Assembly (NCBI GenBank): GCA_964497825.1 | Contig: CAZCFA010000002.1 | Location: 13,324-77,323, forward strand | Origin: RHKX01 sp964497825 | GTDB lineage: Bacteria; Actinomycetota; Thermoleophilia; Solirubrobacterales; 70-9 | Direction of reading: 5' to 3' | Length of the DNA stretch: 64,000 bases | Shown: in pieces, positions 56,582 to 64,000 of the stretch | How positions within the stretch are numbered: position 1 is the stretch's first letter | Layout: each line of letters starts with the position of its first letter | The notes under the pieces: model-generated | The model's input: the letters and a program-made list of their open reading frames with translations, nothing else | Told to the model about the DNA's origin: nothing | The model's database searches: none | Translations under genes and position numbers: made by a program

Positions 56582-58175
56582 GCTGCGGCTCCGTAGGCCG
56601 CGGCTCGGCATCCGCGATCTCGGGAGCCATGCCGCCCGGCATCCCGAACCAGGCGACGACCGCGGCCAGCGCCATCGCGCCCGCCATCACGTAGAACGTC
56701 GTCTGCGTCGACAGCGCGAAGGCGTCCTGGACCGCCTGCAGCTGCGCGGCGGTGGCGTGGCCCGAGCCGCCGCCACCGCCCCCGGAGGCGGCTTGGCTGA
56801 CCGAGTCGGCGACCCCCTTGGCGACGCTCTCGGGGAGCCGATCGGAGCCCTTCAGCGAGGTCAGCTTGTCGACGATGTTGGTCTTGTTCTCGGCGATCAG
56901 GATCGTCCCGAGGACGGCGAGGCCGATGCTGGCGCCGAGGTTGCGGGCCGTCTGGGTGATCCCGGTCGCCTCGCCGTAGCTCGTCCTCGGCACGCGGTTG
57001 AGCGCGTCGGTGCTGACCGGCCCGAGGATCATCCCGGTGCCGACGCCGGCGAGCACGACGCGCCACCAGCCGCCGCCGTCGCTGTAGCCGATGTCGGGCA
57101 TCGTCCGCGCCCACAGGTAGAAGCCGACCGCGGCGATCACGCAGCCCGGCACCACGGCGCGCTTCGCCCCCTGCCTGTCGAGGATCGCGCCGCCGCGCTG
57201 GGCGGAGACCACGAAGCCGAGGAAGAACATGCCGATGTAGAGGCCCGCCTGGGAGGCGTCGTCACCGAGCGCGATCTGCGAGTAGAGGCTCGCGAACAGG
57301 AACATCGGCACGAACGCGATCGAGATCAGGAACAGGATCGCGTTGTCGACCGCGAAGGCGCGGTCGCCGAAGAAGCGCATCTGCATCAGCGGGTGCTCGG
57401 TGCCGATCTCGGCACGGACGAACGCGACCAGCAGCAGGGCGCCGACGACGATCGCGGCGACCGTCCAGGCGCTGGCCCAGCCCCAGGTGCTCGACTGCTG
57501 CAGGCCGAGCACGAGCAGCGCCATGCCGCCCGCGAACAGGACGAGGCCGCGGTAGTCGATCGGCGCCGGCCGCCGGGTGTCGTCGGGCCGCGCGCGCAGG
57601 GTCAGGATCACCGCGACGATCGCGATCGGAACGTTGATCCAGAAGATCGCTCGCCAGGAGACCTCGATCAGGTAGCCGCCGGCGATCGGGCCGAGCGCGG
57701 TCATCCCTCCGGCGACGCCGAAGAAGATCGCCAGCGCCCGGCCGCGCTCGGACTGCGGAAAGGCGGAGACGACGATCGCCAGGGCGGCCGGGAACATGAT
57801 CGCCGCGCCCGCCCCCTGAACGACGCGGAACGCGATCAACCAGGCCTCGCCGAGCGAGCCGCTCGGCGCGGCGCCGCAGAGCGCCGAGGCGCCGGCGAAG
57901 ATCGCGATCCCGACCAGCACCATGCGGCGGTGGCCGGCGATGTCGGCGATGCGGCCGCCGAACGCGAACATCGCCGCCAGCGCCAGCATGTAGCCGTTGA
58001 CGATCCACTGTGCCCCGGTCGGGCTCAGGTCGATGTCGTCCTCGATCGTCGGGATCGAGATCGAGACGATCGTCTGGTCGATGAACGTCATCGCGACCGC
58101 GAAGATCATCGCCACCAGGGCCAGCTTCTTGTGATTGCCGTCGTTGATCGGGGTCCTCCTGTGGGTCTCGGCCAT
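56562..58175 (-). CDS. MFS drug/metabolite exporter, DHA2 (EmrB/QacA) family
   Basis: A 537-residue 14-helix major facilitator. FIDQTIVSISIPTIEDD is motif D1 of the DHA2 family, with GGRIADIAGHRRMVLVGI in loop 2-3 and GPIAGGYLIEVSWRAIFWIN as motif C. It would export drugs or metabolites using the proton gradient. A Gly/Ser-rich loop near residue 480 is longer than normal. ATG 58175 begins the cytoplasmic lead; a longer form into Pro/Arg-rich sequence was rejected. No regulator lies next to it. Confidence 0.92.
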   Translation of the reverse strand: MAETHRRTPINDGNHKKLALVAMIFAVAMTFIDQTIVSISIPTIEDDIDLSPTGAQWIVNGYMLALAAMFAFGGRIADIAGHRRMVLVGIAIFAGASALCGAAPSGSLGEAWLIAFRVVQGAGAAIMFPAALAIVVSAFPQSERGRALAIFFGVAGGMTALGPIAGGYLIEVSWRAIFWINVPIAIVAVILTLRARPDDTRRPAPIDYRGLVLFAGGMALLVLGLQQSSTWGWASAWTVAAIVVGALLLVAFVRAEIGTEHPLMQMRFFGDRAFAVDNAILFLISIAFVPMFLFASLYSQIALGDDASQAGLYIGMFFLGFVVSAQRGGAILDRQGAKRAVVPGCVIAAVGFYLWARTMPDIGYSDGGGWWRVVLAGVGTGMILGPVSTDALNRVPRTSYGEATGITQTARNLGASIGLAVLGTILIAENKTNIVDKLTSLKGSDRLPESVAKGVADSVSQAASGGGGGGSGHATAAQLQAVQDAFALSTQTTFYVMAGAMALAAVVAWFGMPGGMAPEIADAEPRPTEPQPTSTSP

Positions 58176-58296
58176 CGGTTGATTCGATGCGCCGCCCGCA
58201 CGTCCTGCCGGCGCCGGGTCGCGGCGCGGCGGCCGGCGGTCGCGGGGGCGGATCGGGGCCGCCGTCACGAGCGGCCGCGCGGCCGCGAGCGAGCGC

Positions 58297-59145
58297 TCAG
58301 CGCCGCTCCTCGACGGGCGGCTCGCCCGCCTCGCCCGCCTGCAGCCGCGGCGGCCAGGCGCCGAACCAGTTGTCGCGGCCGCCGTCGATCGTCAGCACGG
58401 TGCCGCTGAAGAAGTCGCCGGCCGGCGAGGCCAGGTAGGCGATCAGCCAGGCGATCTCCTCGGGGCGGCCGAGGCGGCCGAGCGGGATCGTCGCCGGGAC
58501 CGTCGCGACGATCTCCTGCGGGTACTTGGTCCGGAAGACCTCGGTGTCGATCTGCCCGGGCGCGATCGCGACGAGGCGGATCCCGAACCGGGCCCACTCG
58601 ATCGCCAACGTCCGCATCATGTTCTCGACCGCCGCCCGGGCGGCGCCGGAGTGGACCATGCCGGGCATCCCGTGGTGCGGCGACAGCGTCACGCTCACGA
58701 CCTTGCCCCCGTCGCCCTGGGGGATGAACGCCTTCGTCGCCGCCGCGTGGGTCATGTTCCAGGTGCCCTGGACGTTGAGCTCGGTGACCGTCCGGAAGCC
58801 CTTCGCCGAGATCGTCTCGGCCGGGGCGAGGAACTGGCCGCCGGCGTTGTTGACGAGGAGGTCGATCCGCCCGTACCGCTCGATCACCGAGTCGACGAGG
58901 GCTTCGACCGCCTGCTCGTCGCGGATGTCGGCGGCGACCGCCTCGGCGCTGCCGCCGCTCGCCTCGACCTCGGCGACGGTCTCTCGCAGGGGCTCGATCC
59001 GGCGGCCGCAGCCGACCACGGTGGCGCCGAGCCGGGCGAGCTCGAGCGCGCTCTCACGGCCGATCCCGCTGCCGGCGCCCGAGACCAGGCAGACCCGCCC
59101 CGCGAGCAGCCCGGGGGCGAAGATCCGCGACGGTCGGGCGGCCAT
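58297..59145 (-). CDS. SDR family protein of the trans-2-enoyl/2,4-dienoyl-CoA reductase type
   Basis: A 282-residue SDR. SGAGSGIGRESALELARLG binds cofactor and NNAGGQFLAPAETIS is typical of peroxisomal 2-enoyl- and 2,4-dienoyl-CoA reductases. Where classical SDRs have YxxxK, this has HSGAARAAVENMMR, the pattern of that CoA-reductase subgroup. Reduction of an unsaturated acyl-CoA is thus more likely than alcohol oxidation. A TACGCT box lies 6 nt before ATG 59145, suggesting a leaderless mRNA. It is divergent from the metallo-hydrolase gene. Confidence 0.85.
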   Translation of the reverse strand: MAARPSRIFAPGLLAGRVCLVSGAGSGIGRESALELARLGATVVGCGRRIEPLRETVAEVEASGGSAEAVAADIRDEQAVEALVDSVIERYGRIDLLVNNAGGQFLAPAETISAKGFRTVTELNVQGTWNMTHAAATKAFIPQGDGGKVVSVTLSPHHGMPGMVHSGAARAAVENMMRTLAIEWARFGIRLVAIAPGQIDTEVFRTKYPQEIVATVPATIPLGRLGRPEEIAWLIAYLASPAGDFFSGTVLTIDGGRDNWFGAWPPRLQAGEAGEPPVEERR

Positions 59146-59151
59146 CGGCGC

Positions 59152-59157
59152 AGCGTA
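59152..59157 (-). promoter_or_regulatory. Putative leaderless -10 box TACGCT
   Basis: On the minus strand TACGCT is followed by 6 nt and ATG 59145, without a ribosome site. Confidence 0.4.
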
Positions 59158-59212
59158 TGCGAGCCTTCGTGCGCCCGCGCTCCCGACCGCCGGGACCGGG
59201 CCGGACGGGAGG

Positions 59213-59218
59213 TAGCCT
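59213..59218 (+). promoter_or_regulatory. Putative leaderless -10 box TAGCCT
   Basis: TAGCCT is followed by 9 nt and ATG 59228. A GGGAGG stretch is upstream of, not between, box and start, so it cannot serve as ribosome site if transcription begins after the box. Confidence 0.4.
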
Positions 59219-59227
59219 CGGCGGCCG

Positions 59228-60142
59228 ATGAGCAAGCTGAAGGCGGAGGCGAAGCCCCTGGTCGGCCCGCTGCCGAACGGCGCGGAGACGGGCGCGACGG
59301 TTGCCGTCGAGCCGCTGCTCGGCGGCGAGGTGCAGGCCCCGCGGGCGTTCTTCGAGAACCCGGGCGGGCGCCTGCGCCGGCTGCGGATGCTCGGCATCGG
59401 AACGCCGCGCTCGAAGTGGGTCTGGGCGCCGATCCCGGCTTTCTTGATCACCCATCCGGCGGCCGGGCCGGTGCTCGTCGACACCGCCTTCCACAGCTCG
59501 GTCGCGGCCAAGCCCGCCGCCAACCTCGGGCGAGCGATGGCCTGGGCGAGCCGGGCGCGGGTCGAGCCCGGGCGGACGGTCACCGCGCAGCTGCGCGAGC
59601 GCGGGATCGACGCCAAGCGGCTGCAGACGGTGATCCTCACCCACATGCACTTCGACCACACCTCGGGCATCGCCGAGTACCCGGGGGCAACGTTCGTCGT
59701 CTCCGAGCGCGAGTGGGACAAGGCGACGACCGACGACCGGCCGCTGCTGCACGGCTACCACCCCGCCCACTTCGACTACCTGTTCGACTACCGGACCGTC
59801 GACTTCGACGGCCCCGGGATCTCCTCCTACGCGAGCTTCGGCCGCACCTTCGACCTGTTCGGCGACGGCAGCGTCCGCCTCGCCTACACGCCCGGCCACT
59901 CGCCCGGCCACTGCTCGCTGATCTGCCGGCTGGCGGACCGCGACCTGGTGATCGCCGGCGACGCGATCTACACCAGCGCCCAGCTGGGGGGCGCCGACCC
60001 GCCCCCGGCCCCCGCCGACATGCACAACTGGCGGCGCTCGCTGCGCGAGCTGCAGCAGTTCGCCCGCACCTATCCGCGCGCGGTCATCATCCCCGGCCAC
60101 GACGCCGACCGCTGGCCCGAGCTCGAGCGGCGCTACGAGTAG
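59228..60142 (+). CDS. MBL-fold metallo-hydrolase (AHL-lactonase/AttM-like)
   Basis: A 304-residue metallo-beta-lactamase fold enzyme. The zinc motif is HMHFDHTSG (HxHxDH), a third metal His lies in TPGHSPGHCS, the bridging Asp in VIAGDAIY and the last His in IIPGHDADR. The family includes N-acyl homoserine lactonases and other lactonases. Given neighbouring acyl-lipid genes, a lactone or thioester substrate is possible, but quorum quenching cannot be claimed. The stop overlaps the end of plsC on the other strand by 10 bp. Confidence 0.88.
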   Translation: MSKLKAEAKPLVGPLPNGAETGATVAVEPLLGGEVQAPRAFFENPGGRLRRLRMLGIGTPRSKWVWAPIPAFLITHPAAGPVLVDTAFHSSVAAKPAANLGRAMAWASRARVEPGRTVTAQLRERGIDAKRLQTVILTHMHFDHTSGIAEYPGATFVVSEREWDKATTDDRPLLHGYHPAHFDYLFDYRTVDFDGPGISSYASFGRTFDLFGDGSVRLAYTPGHSPGHCSLICRLADRDLVIAGDAIYTSAQLGGADPPPAPADMHNWRRSLRELQQFARTYPRAVIIPGHDADRWPELERRYE

Positions 60143-60906
60143 CGGGCGCCGCCGCGCGGCAGCCCCGGCCGCTCGCGCACGCGCCGCGCCACCGCGCGGC
60201 CACCGTCGCGGCGGAGCTCCTCGAACATCTCGCGGACCTGGGAGAAGATCTCCTCCGCGCACTCGATCTGCTGCTCGCGGGTCGGCGCGGCGACGGCCGC
60301 GAAGCTGAGCGGCTCCCCGTAGCGGATCGAGATCTGCGGGAACGCGAGCTTCTTCCAGCCGCGGATGCCCTGCGAGCCCGACAGCGCGACGGGCACGACC
60401 GGGGCCCCCGACTCGAGCGCGATCCGGCCGATGCCGGGACGCGGCTCGCCGAGCTCGCCGCTGCGCGAGCGCCCGCCCTCGCAGTAGATCATCAGGCAGC
60501 CGCCGCGGTCGAGGACCGCGTGCATCGTCTTGAACGCCTCCGCGTCGGCGTGCCCGCGGCGGACCGGGAAGACGCCGCCGTGCGAGTAGACGTAGTCGAG
60601 CACCGCGTTCCGCTTGAACATCTGCGACTTCGCGACGAAGCGGATCTGGCGGCGCAGCCAGACCCCGGCGAGGAAATGGTCGTAGTTTGAGAAGTGGTTG
60701 GCGGCGAGGATCACCGGCCCCGATGCGGGAACGTTGTCGACCTCGATCGGCCGGGTCCGGTAGAGCAGCAGCGAGATCGGCGTCGTGACGAGGCGGACGG
60801 CGTTGTAGACCCAGTCGGGGTCGTGCGTCCGCGCGCGCTCGTGGAACGGCAGGAAGATCTCCTCGGGGCGGGGGTCCTTGTAGCGCTGCGGCTTGATCTC
60901 GCTCAT
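60133..60906 (-). CDS. plsC: 1-acyl-sn-glycerol-3-phosphate acyltransferase (PlsC family)
   Basis: A 257-residue acyltransferase. The catalytic NHxxxxD motif is NHFSNYD, and the glycerol-phosphate binding motif is EGGRSRSGEL; a proline-rich motif follows (APVVPVALSG). It should acylate lysophosphatidic acid or a related lipid at the inner membrane. ATG 60906 is chosen; a GTG at 60909 directly precedes it. It is convergent with the metallo-hydrolase gene and about 60 bp downstream of the acyl-reductase-like SDR, reinforcing a lipid-assembly neighbourhood with glycerol kinase upstream. Confidence 0.9.
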   Translation of the reverse strand: MSEIKPQRYKDPRPEEIFLPFHERARTHDPDWVYNAVRLVTTPISLLLYRTRPIEVDNVPASGPVILAANHFSNYDHFLAGVWLRRQIRFVAKSQMFKRNAVLDYVYSHGGVFPVRRGHADAEAFKTMHAVLDRGGCLMIYCEGGRSRSGELGEPRPGIGRIALESGAPVVPVALSGSQGIRGWKKLAFPQISIRYGEPLSFAAVAAPTREQQIECAEEIFSQVREMFEELRRDGGRAVARRVRERPGLPRGGARYS

Positions 60907-60964
60907 CACCGGTGCGCCCGCCGCGGGCCGGGCGCAGAGTTCAGTACCCCGGAGCGGTCGACGG

Positions 60965-62038
60965 TTACTTCCCGGCGAAGGCCGGATCGTCCTCGTGGCG
61001 GCGGAAGAACTCGACGATCGCCGGCGCGTACTCGCCGAACCGCGGGCAGCGCAGGCCGGCGGCGCCGAGCAGCGCGGTCGCGCGGCGGGTGTCGTAGCGG
61101 AGCGGGTGGTTGAGGTAGCGGACCGACTCGGCCGGGACGCCGCCGTAGAGGTCGCGGACCGCGCGCGAGCGCAGCGCCGCGGCGACCGCGCGGGGCGGCA
61201 GCCGGTAGCTCGGCCGGCGGCCGGCGTAGAGCCGGGCGAGCAGCTCGACGAGCTCGTGCGCGCTGAGCGGGTCGGGGTCGCAGAGGTGGACGGTCTCGCC
61301 GGCGGCGGCTTCGAGCGCGCCGAGCGCGAGCATCGCGTCGATGATGAAGTCGACCGGGACGACGTTGAACGGCACCGCGCCGCGGCCGATGTTGGCGATC
61401 GGCATGCCGCGGGCGACGCCGGCGGCGATGAAGCGCAGCAGGTAGTAGGGGCCGTCGAACTTCTGCGTCGCTCCGGTCCGCGAGTCGCCGACCACGATCG
61501 CGGGCCGGATGATCGTCGTCGGGATCCGGTCGCTCAGCTCCCGCACCCAGACCTCGGCCTGGAACTTGGTCGCCTCGTAGTGGTTCTTGAACCCCTGGCC
61601 GAGGTTGAGCTCGTGCTCGTAGGCGACGCCGGTCCGGGTCCCGGCGACGTAGGCGGTGCTGACGTAGTTGAGCCGCGCCAGCCGCTCGGCGTCACGGCAG
61701 AGGTCGAGCACGTTGCCGGTGCCCTCGACGTTGACCCGCTGAGCGATCCCCTCCGGGACGGCGAGGTCGTAGATCGCGGCGAGATGGTGGACGGTCTCGA
61801 CCCGCGCCGCGAGCTGCTCGTAGTCGCCGGCGCCGAGGCCGAGCCGGCGGGCGGCGATGTCGCCGGCGACGATCTCGATCCGCCCGGGGTCGATCGCGGC
61901 CGCCGCGGCGCGGGCGGGCTCGGCCATCCGCGGCTCGACCAGGGCGATGATCTCGGCATCGGCCTCGCGCTCGGCCAGCGCCGCGACGAGCCGGCGGCCG
62001 ATGAAGCCCGGAAAGCCGGTGACGAGGTGGGTGGCCAC
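60965..62038 (-). CDS. Extended SDR, thioester/acyl reductase-like (NAD_binding_4)
   Basis: A 357-residue extended SDR. TGFPGFIGRRLVAALAER is the cofactor motif, VHHLAAIYDL follows strand 4, STAYVAGTRTG carries the Ser/Thr and HYEATKFQAEVWV gives the YxxxK site. This pattern matches fatty acyl-CoA reductases and male-sterility (NAD_binding_4) domains, so reduction of an acyl thioester is plausible. Only 9 bp separate its GTG at 62038 from the glpK stop. The TAGGCT -10 box there includes that stop codon, which would let it be made from its own leaderless mRNA. Confidence 0.85.
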   Translation of the reverse strand: MATHLVTGFPGFIGRRLVAALAEREADAEIIALVEPRMAEPARAAAAAIDPGRIEIVAGDIAARRLGLGAGDYEQLAARVETVHHLAAIYDLAVPEGIAQRVNVEGTGNVLDLCRDAERLARLNYVSTAYVAGTRTGVAYEHELNLGQGFKNHYEATKFQAEVWVRELSDRIPTTIIRPAIVVGDSRTGATQKFDGPYYLLRFIAAGVARGMPIANIGRGAVPFNVVPVDFIIDAMLALGALEAAAGETVHLCDPDPLSAHELVELLARLYAGRRPSYRLPPRAVAAALRSRAVRDLYGGVPAESVRYLNHPLRYDTRRATALLGAAGLRCPRFGEYAPAIVEFFRRHEDDPAFAGK

Positions 62039-62044
62039 GGGTTG

Positions 62045-62050
62045 AGCCTA
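62045..62050 (-). promoter_or_regulatory. Putative leaderless -10 box TAGGCT overlapping the glpK stop codon
   Basis: On the minus strand the TAG of TAGGCT is the glpK stop codon. Six nt later comes the GTG of the next gene at 62038. The box would give a leaderless mRNA for the acyl-reductase-like SDR. Confidence 0.4.
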
Positions 62051-63508
62051 TTCGGCCCGGTCCCGCGCCCAGTCGCGGCTGCGCTCGACCGCCCGGTGCC
62101 AGCGCTCGAGCAGCGACTGGCGCTCGTCGGCGGAGATCCGCGGCTCGTAGGTGGCGCGCTCGCGCCACATGCGGCCGACCGCCTCGAGGTCCCACTTGCC
62201 GACCGCGATCCCGGCCAGGTAGGCGGCCCCGAGCGCGGTCGTCTCGGCGATCTCGGGAACGACGACGGGAACGCCGAGCGCGTCGGCCTGGAACTGCATC
62301 AGCCAGGCGTTGGCGACGGCGCCGCCGTCGGCGCGCAGCTTCGCCAGCGACCGGCCCGACGCCGCCTCCTGGGCGCGGACCGCGTCGACGGTCTGGTAGG
62401 CGATCGCCTCCAGCGTCGCGCGGACGATCTGCGCCCGTCCGCTGCCGCGGGTGAGGCCGATCAGGGTCCCGCGCGCGTACGGGTCCCAGTAGGGCGAGCC
62501 GAGGCCGGTCAGCGCCGGCACGAAGTAGACGCCGTCGTTGCCGTCGAGCGAGGCGGCGAGCGCCTCGGTCTCGGCGGCGCTCGCGATCAGCCCGAGCCCG
62601 TCGCGCAGCCACTGCACGGCGGCGCCGGTGACGAACACCGACGCCTCGAGCGCGTAGGTGGTCTCGCCGCCGAGTCCCCAGGCGATCGTCGCCAGCAGCC
62701 CCTCGCCGGGATCGGGGCGGGCGGCGCCGCCGTTGAGCAGCACGAAGCTGCCGGTGCCGTAGGTGTTCTTGGCGTCGCCGGGCGCGTGGCAGGCCTGCCC
62801 GAACAGGGCCGCCTGCTGATCGCCGGCGATCCCGGCGACCGGCACCTCGCCGCCGAACTCGCTCGTCGTGCCGTAGATCTCGGCCGAGCCGCGCGGGGTC
62901 GGCAGCAGGCCGGGGTCGATGCCGAGCAGCTCGCAGAGGTCGGGGTCCCACTCGCCCGTGCCGATGTCGAGCAGCATCGTCCGCGAGGCGTTGGAGACGT
63001 CGGCGACGTGCTCGCCGCAGAGCCTGTGGACGAGCCAGGAGTCGATCGTGCCGAAGCGGGCGCGCGCGGCCGCCGGCACGTTGCGCAGCAGCCACTCGAT
63101 CTTGGTCGCCGAGAAGTAGGGGTCGATGACGAGGCCGGTCCGTTCGCGGACCAGCGGCTCGTGGCCGGCCGCGCGGAGCTCGTCGCAGCGGGCGGCGGTG
63201 CGGCGGTCCTGCCAGACCAGCGCGTTGTGAACCGGCAGGCCGCTGCGGGCGTCCCAGGCGACGACCGTCTCGCGCTGGTTGGTGATCCCGATCGCGTCGA
63301 GCCCGGCGCCGTCGATGCCGGCGTCGGCGATTGCCTCGCGGCCGACGCGGCGGGTCAGCTCCCAGATCTCGGTCGCGTCGTGCTCGACCCAGCCGGGCCG
63401 CGGGAAGTGCTGTCCGAGCTCGGCATAGGCGCGACCGGCGATCCGGCCCTCGTCGTCGAAGACGAGGCAGGTGCTGCCGGTCGTTCCCTGGTCGATCGCG
63501 AGGATCAC
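62048..63508 (-). CDS. glpK: Glycerol kinase
   Basis: A 486-residue FGGY kinase, normal length for GlpK. ILAIDQGTTGSTCLVFDDEG is the N-terminal ATP motif, GWVEHDATEIWE and ITNQRETVVAWD carry glycerol contacts, and SQLL-like allosteric regions are less clear. GDQQAALFGQACHAPGDAKN and the C-terminal ADGGAVANAWLMQFQAD complete the signatures. It phosphorylates glycerol to sn-glycerol-3-phosphate for lipid synthesis or catabolism. The GTG at 63508 lies 9 nt after TAGCCT, whose TAG is the stop codon of the GT2 gene. No glycerol facilitator or GlpD is in the window. Confidence 0.96.
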   Translation of the reverse strand: MILAIDQGTTGSTCLVFDDEGRIAGRAYAELGQHFPRPGWVEHDATEIWELTRRVGREAIADAGIDGAGLDAIGITNQRETVVAWDARSGLPVHNALVWQDRRTAARCDELRAAGHEPLVRERTGLVIDPYFSATKIEWLLRNVPAAARARFGTIDSWLVHRLCGEHVADVSNASRTMLLDIGTGEWDPDLCELLGIDPGLLPTPRGSAEIYGTTSEFGGEVPVAGIAGDQQAALFGQACHAPGDAKNTYGTGSFVLLNGGAARPDPGEGLLATIAWGLGGETTYALEASVFVTGAAVQWLRDGLGLIASAAETEALAASLDGNDGVYFVPALTGLGSPYWDPYARGTLIGLTRGSGRAQIVRATLEAIAYQTVDAVRAQEAASGRSLAKLRADGGAVANAWLMQFQADALGVPVVVPEIAETTALGAAYLAGIAVGKWDLEAVGRMWRERATYEPRISADERQSLLERWHRAVERSRDWARDRAE

Positions 63509-63517
63509 GGGCCGTGC

Positions 63518-63523
63518 AGGCTA
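63518..63523 (-). promoter_or_regulatory. Putative leaderless -10 box TAGCCT overlapping the GT2 stop codon
   Basis: On the minus strand the first three bases (TAG) are the stop codon of the glycosyltransferase gene. GTG 63508 follows after 9 nt. The same design occurs at 62045. Confidence 0.4.
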
Positions 63524-64000
63524 TCCCCGGCGCCGGGCCCAGGTGACCGCGAGGAAGTCGCGCAGCTGGCGGCCGCGGTGGGCGAAGCCGGCCGGCGTCC
63601 TGCCGGTCGCGCGGTGGCCGAGCGGCAGCTCGATCTCGGCCACGCGGCGGCCGGCGCGGACGGCGTCGACGGTGATCCCGATCTCCATCCCGTAGCGCGG
63701 CGCGAACGGCAGCAGCTCGGCGAGCAGGGCGGCGCGCATCGCCCGCTGACCGGAGATCGGTGCCTCGGCCTCGTAGCCGCAGAGCCGCTCGATCGCCCAG
63801 CGCGCATAGCCCTTGGCGAGGCCGAGCCCGCCGCCGACCCGCTGCTCGAAGCCGGCGATCGCGAGATCGCACATGCCGACCTCGACCGCCTCGGCCAGCG
63901 CCGTCAGGTGCGCGGCGCTGGCGCCGAGGTCGCCGTCGCAGAGCAGCACCATCGCCGTGCCCGGGAGCCCGTCGAGCGCCGCGGTCGCGGCGGCGGTCAT
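63521..64000 (-). CDS. GT2 family glycosyltransferase, C-terminal part (truncated by window edge)
   Basis: At least 160 residues; the frame runs off the window. LPGTAMVLLCDGDLGASAAH carries a DGD-type metal/nucleotide motif, and GGGLGLAKGYARWAIERLCG and PISGQRAMRAALLAELLPF follow, a pattern seen in dolichol-phosphate-mannose-like and GpgS-like family 2 enzymes. APRYGMEIGITVDAVRAGRRV is the usual acceptor-side block. The N-terminal nucleotide-sugar motifs lie outside, so substrate is open. An ATG at the very edge is probably internal. Its stop codon forms part of the glpK -10 box. Confidence 0.78.
   Translation of the reverse strand: MTAAATAALDGLPGTAMVLLCDGDLGASAAHLTALAEAVEVGMCDLAIAGFEQRVGGGLGLAKGYARWAIERLCGYEAEAPISGQRAMRAALLAELLPFAPRYGMEIGITVDAVRAGRRVAEIELPLGHRATGRTPAGFAHRGRQLRDFLAVTWARRRG

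Overview
The window is 64 kb of very GC-rich, densely packed DNA. Gene content and style point to a high-GC actinobacterium, most likely the class Thermoleophilia (order Solirubrobacterales or a relative). The signs are an actinobacterial-type integration host factor, a Mce/MlaE-type lipid ABC module, MMPL transporters, a holin-X/DUF3618 envelope cluster, abundant acyl-CoA and SDR enzymes, many GTG starts, and -10 boxes of the form TAnnnT placed only 6-9 nt before start codons. This placement is an inference from families and style; no rRNA or tRNA is present to settle it.

Region 1 (0-8 kb): the end of an unidentified gene and a CoxE-like VWA gene. A TPP riboswitch then precedes a ThiXYZ-type thiamine-precursor ABC transporter. 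A cupin pseudogene follows, broken by a structured repeat. Next are a DNA glycosylase, an alpha-oxoamine synthase and a mIHF-like DNA-binding protein. Region 2 (8-20 kb): on the minus strand, small envelope proteins, an MMPL/thioredoxin-like/B3-B4 operon, and a lipid-uptake ABC trio (two MlaE-type permeases plus ATPase); on the plus strand, a lipoprotein and two tandem PQQ-type sugar dehydrogenases. A repeat island lies at 19.8-20.2 kb.

Region 3 (20-38 kb): a ferritin-like protein, a hydrolase, and cobalamin-dependent methionine synthase behind a SAM-I riboswitch. A glycosyltransferase-flippase fusion and a large membrane protein are followed by FprA and BolA. A c-di-GMP enzyme, the CGFS glutaredoxin, a second repeat island, an A-type Fe-S carrier, a glutaredoxin-like protein, an epimerase and DegV complete the region. 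BolA, the CGFS glutaredoxin, the A-type carrier and FprA lie within 6 kb, suggesting an iron-sulfur or redox neighbourhood.

Region 4 (38-64 kb): an envelope cluster (DUF4235-like, holin-X, DUF3618), TetR plus nitrilase, and MerR plus BKACE plus enoyl-CoA hydratase. Then come MMPL, an HD-GYP protein, cytochrome P450, two acyl-CoA dehydrogenases, a two-component pair, MscL, a third repeat island, two SDRs, an MFS exporter, a metallo-hydrolase, PlsC, an extended SDR, glycerol kinase and a truncated GT2. The dominant theme is lipid and acyl-CoA metabolism. Two of these promoters share a palindromic operator motif near 43.85 and 49.33 kb.

The most unusual features are three families of hairpin-forming intergenic repeats, one of which has split a cupin gene. 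There is also a recurrent leaderless-promoter arrangement, in which at least two -10 boxes re-use the upstream gene's TAG stop codon. No CRISPR array, phage, integrase or transposase gene was found.
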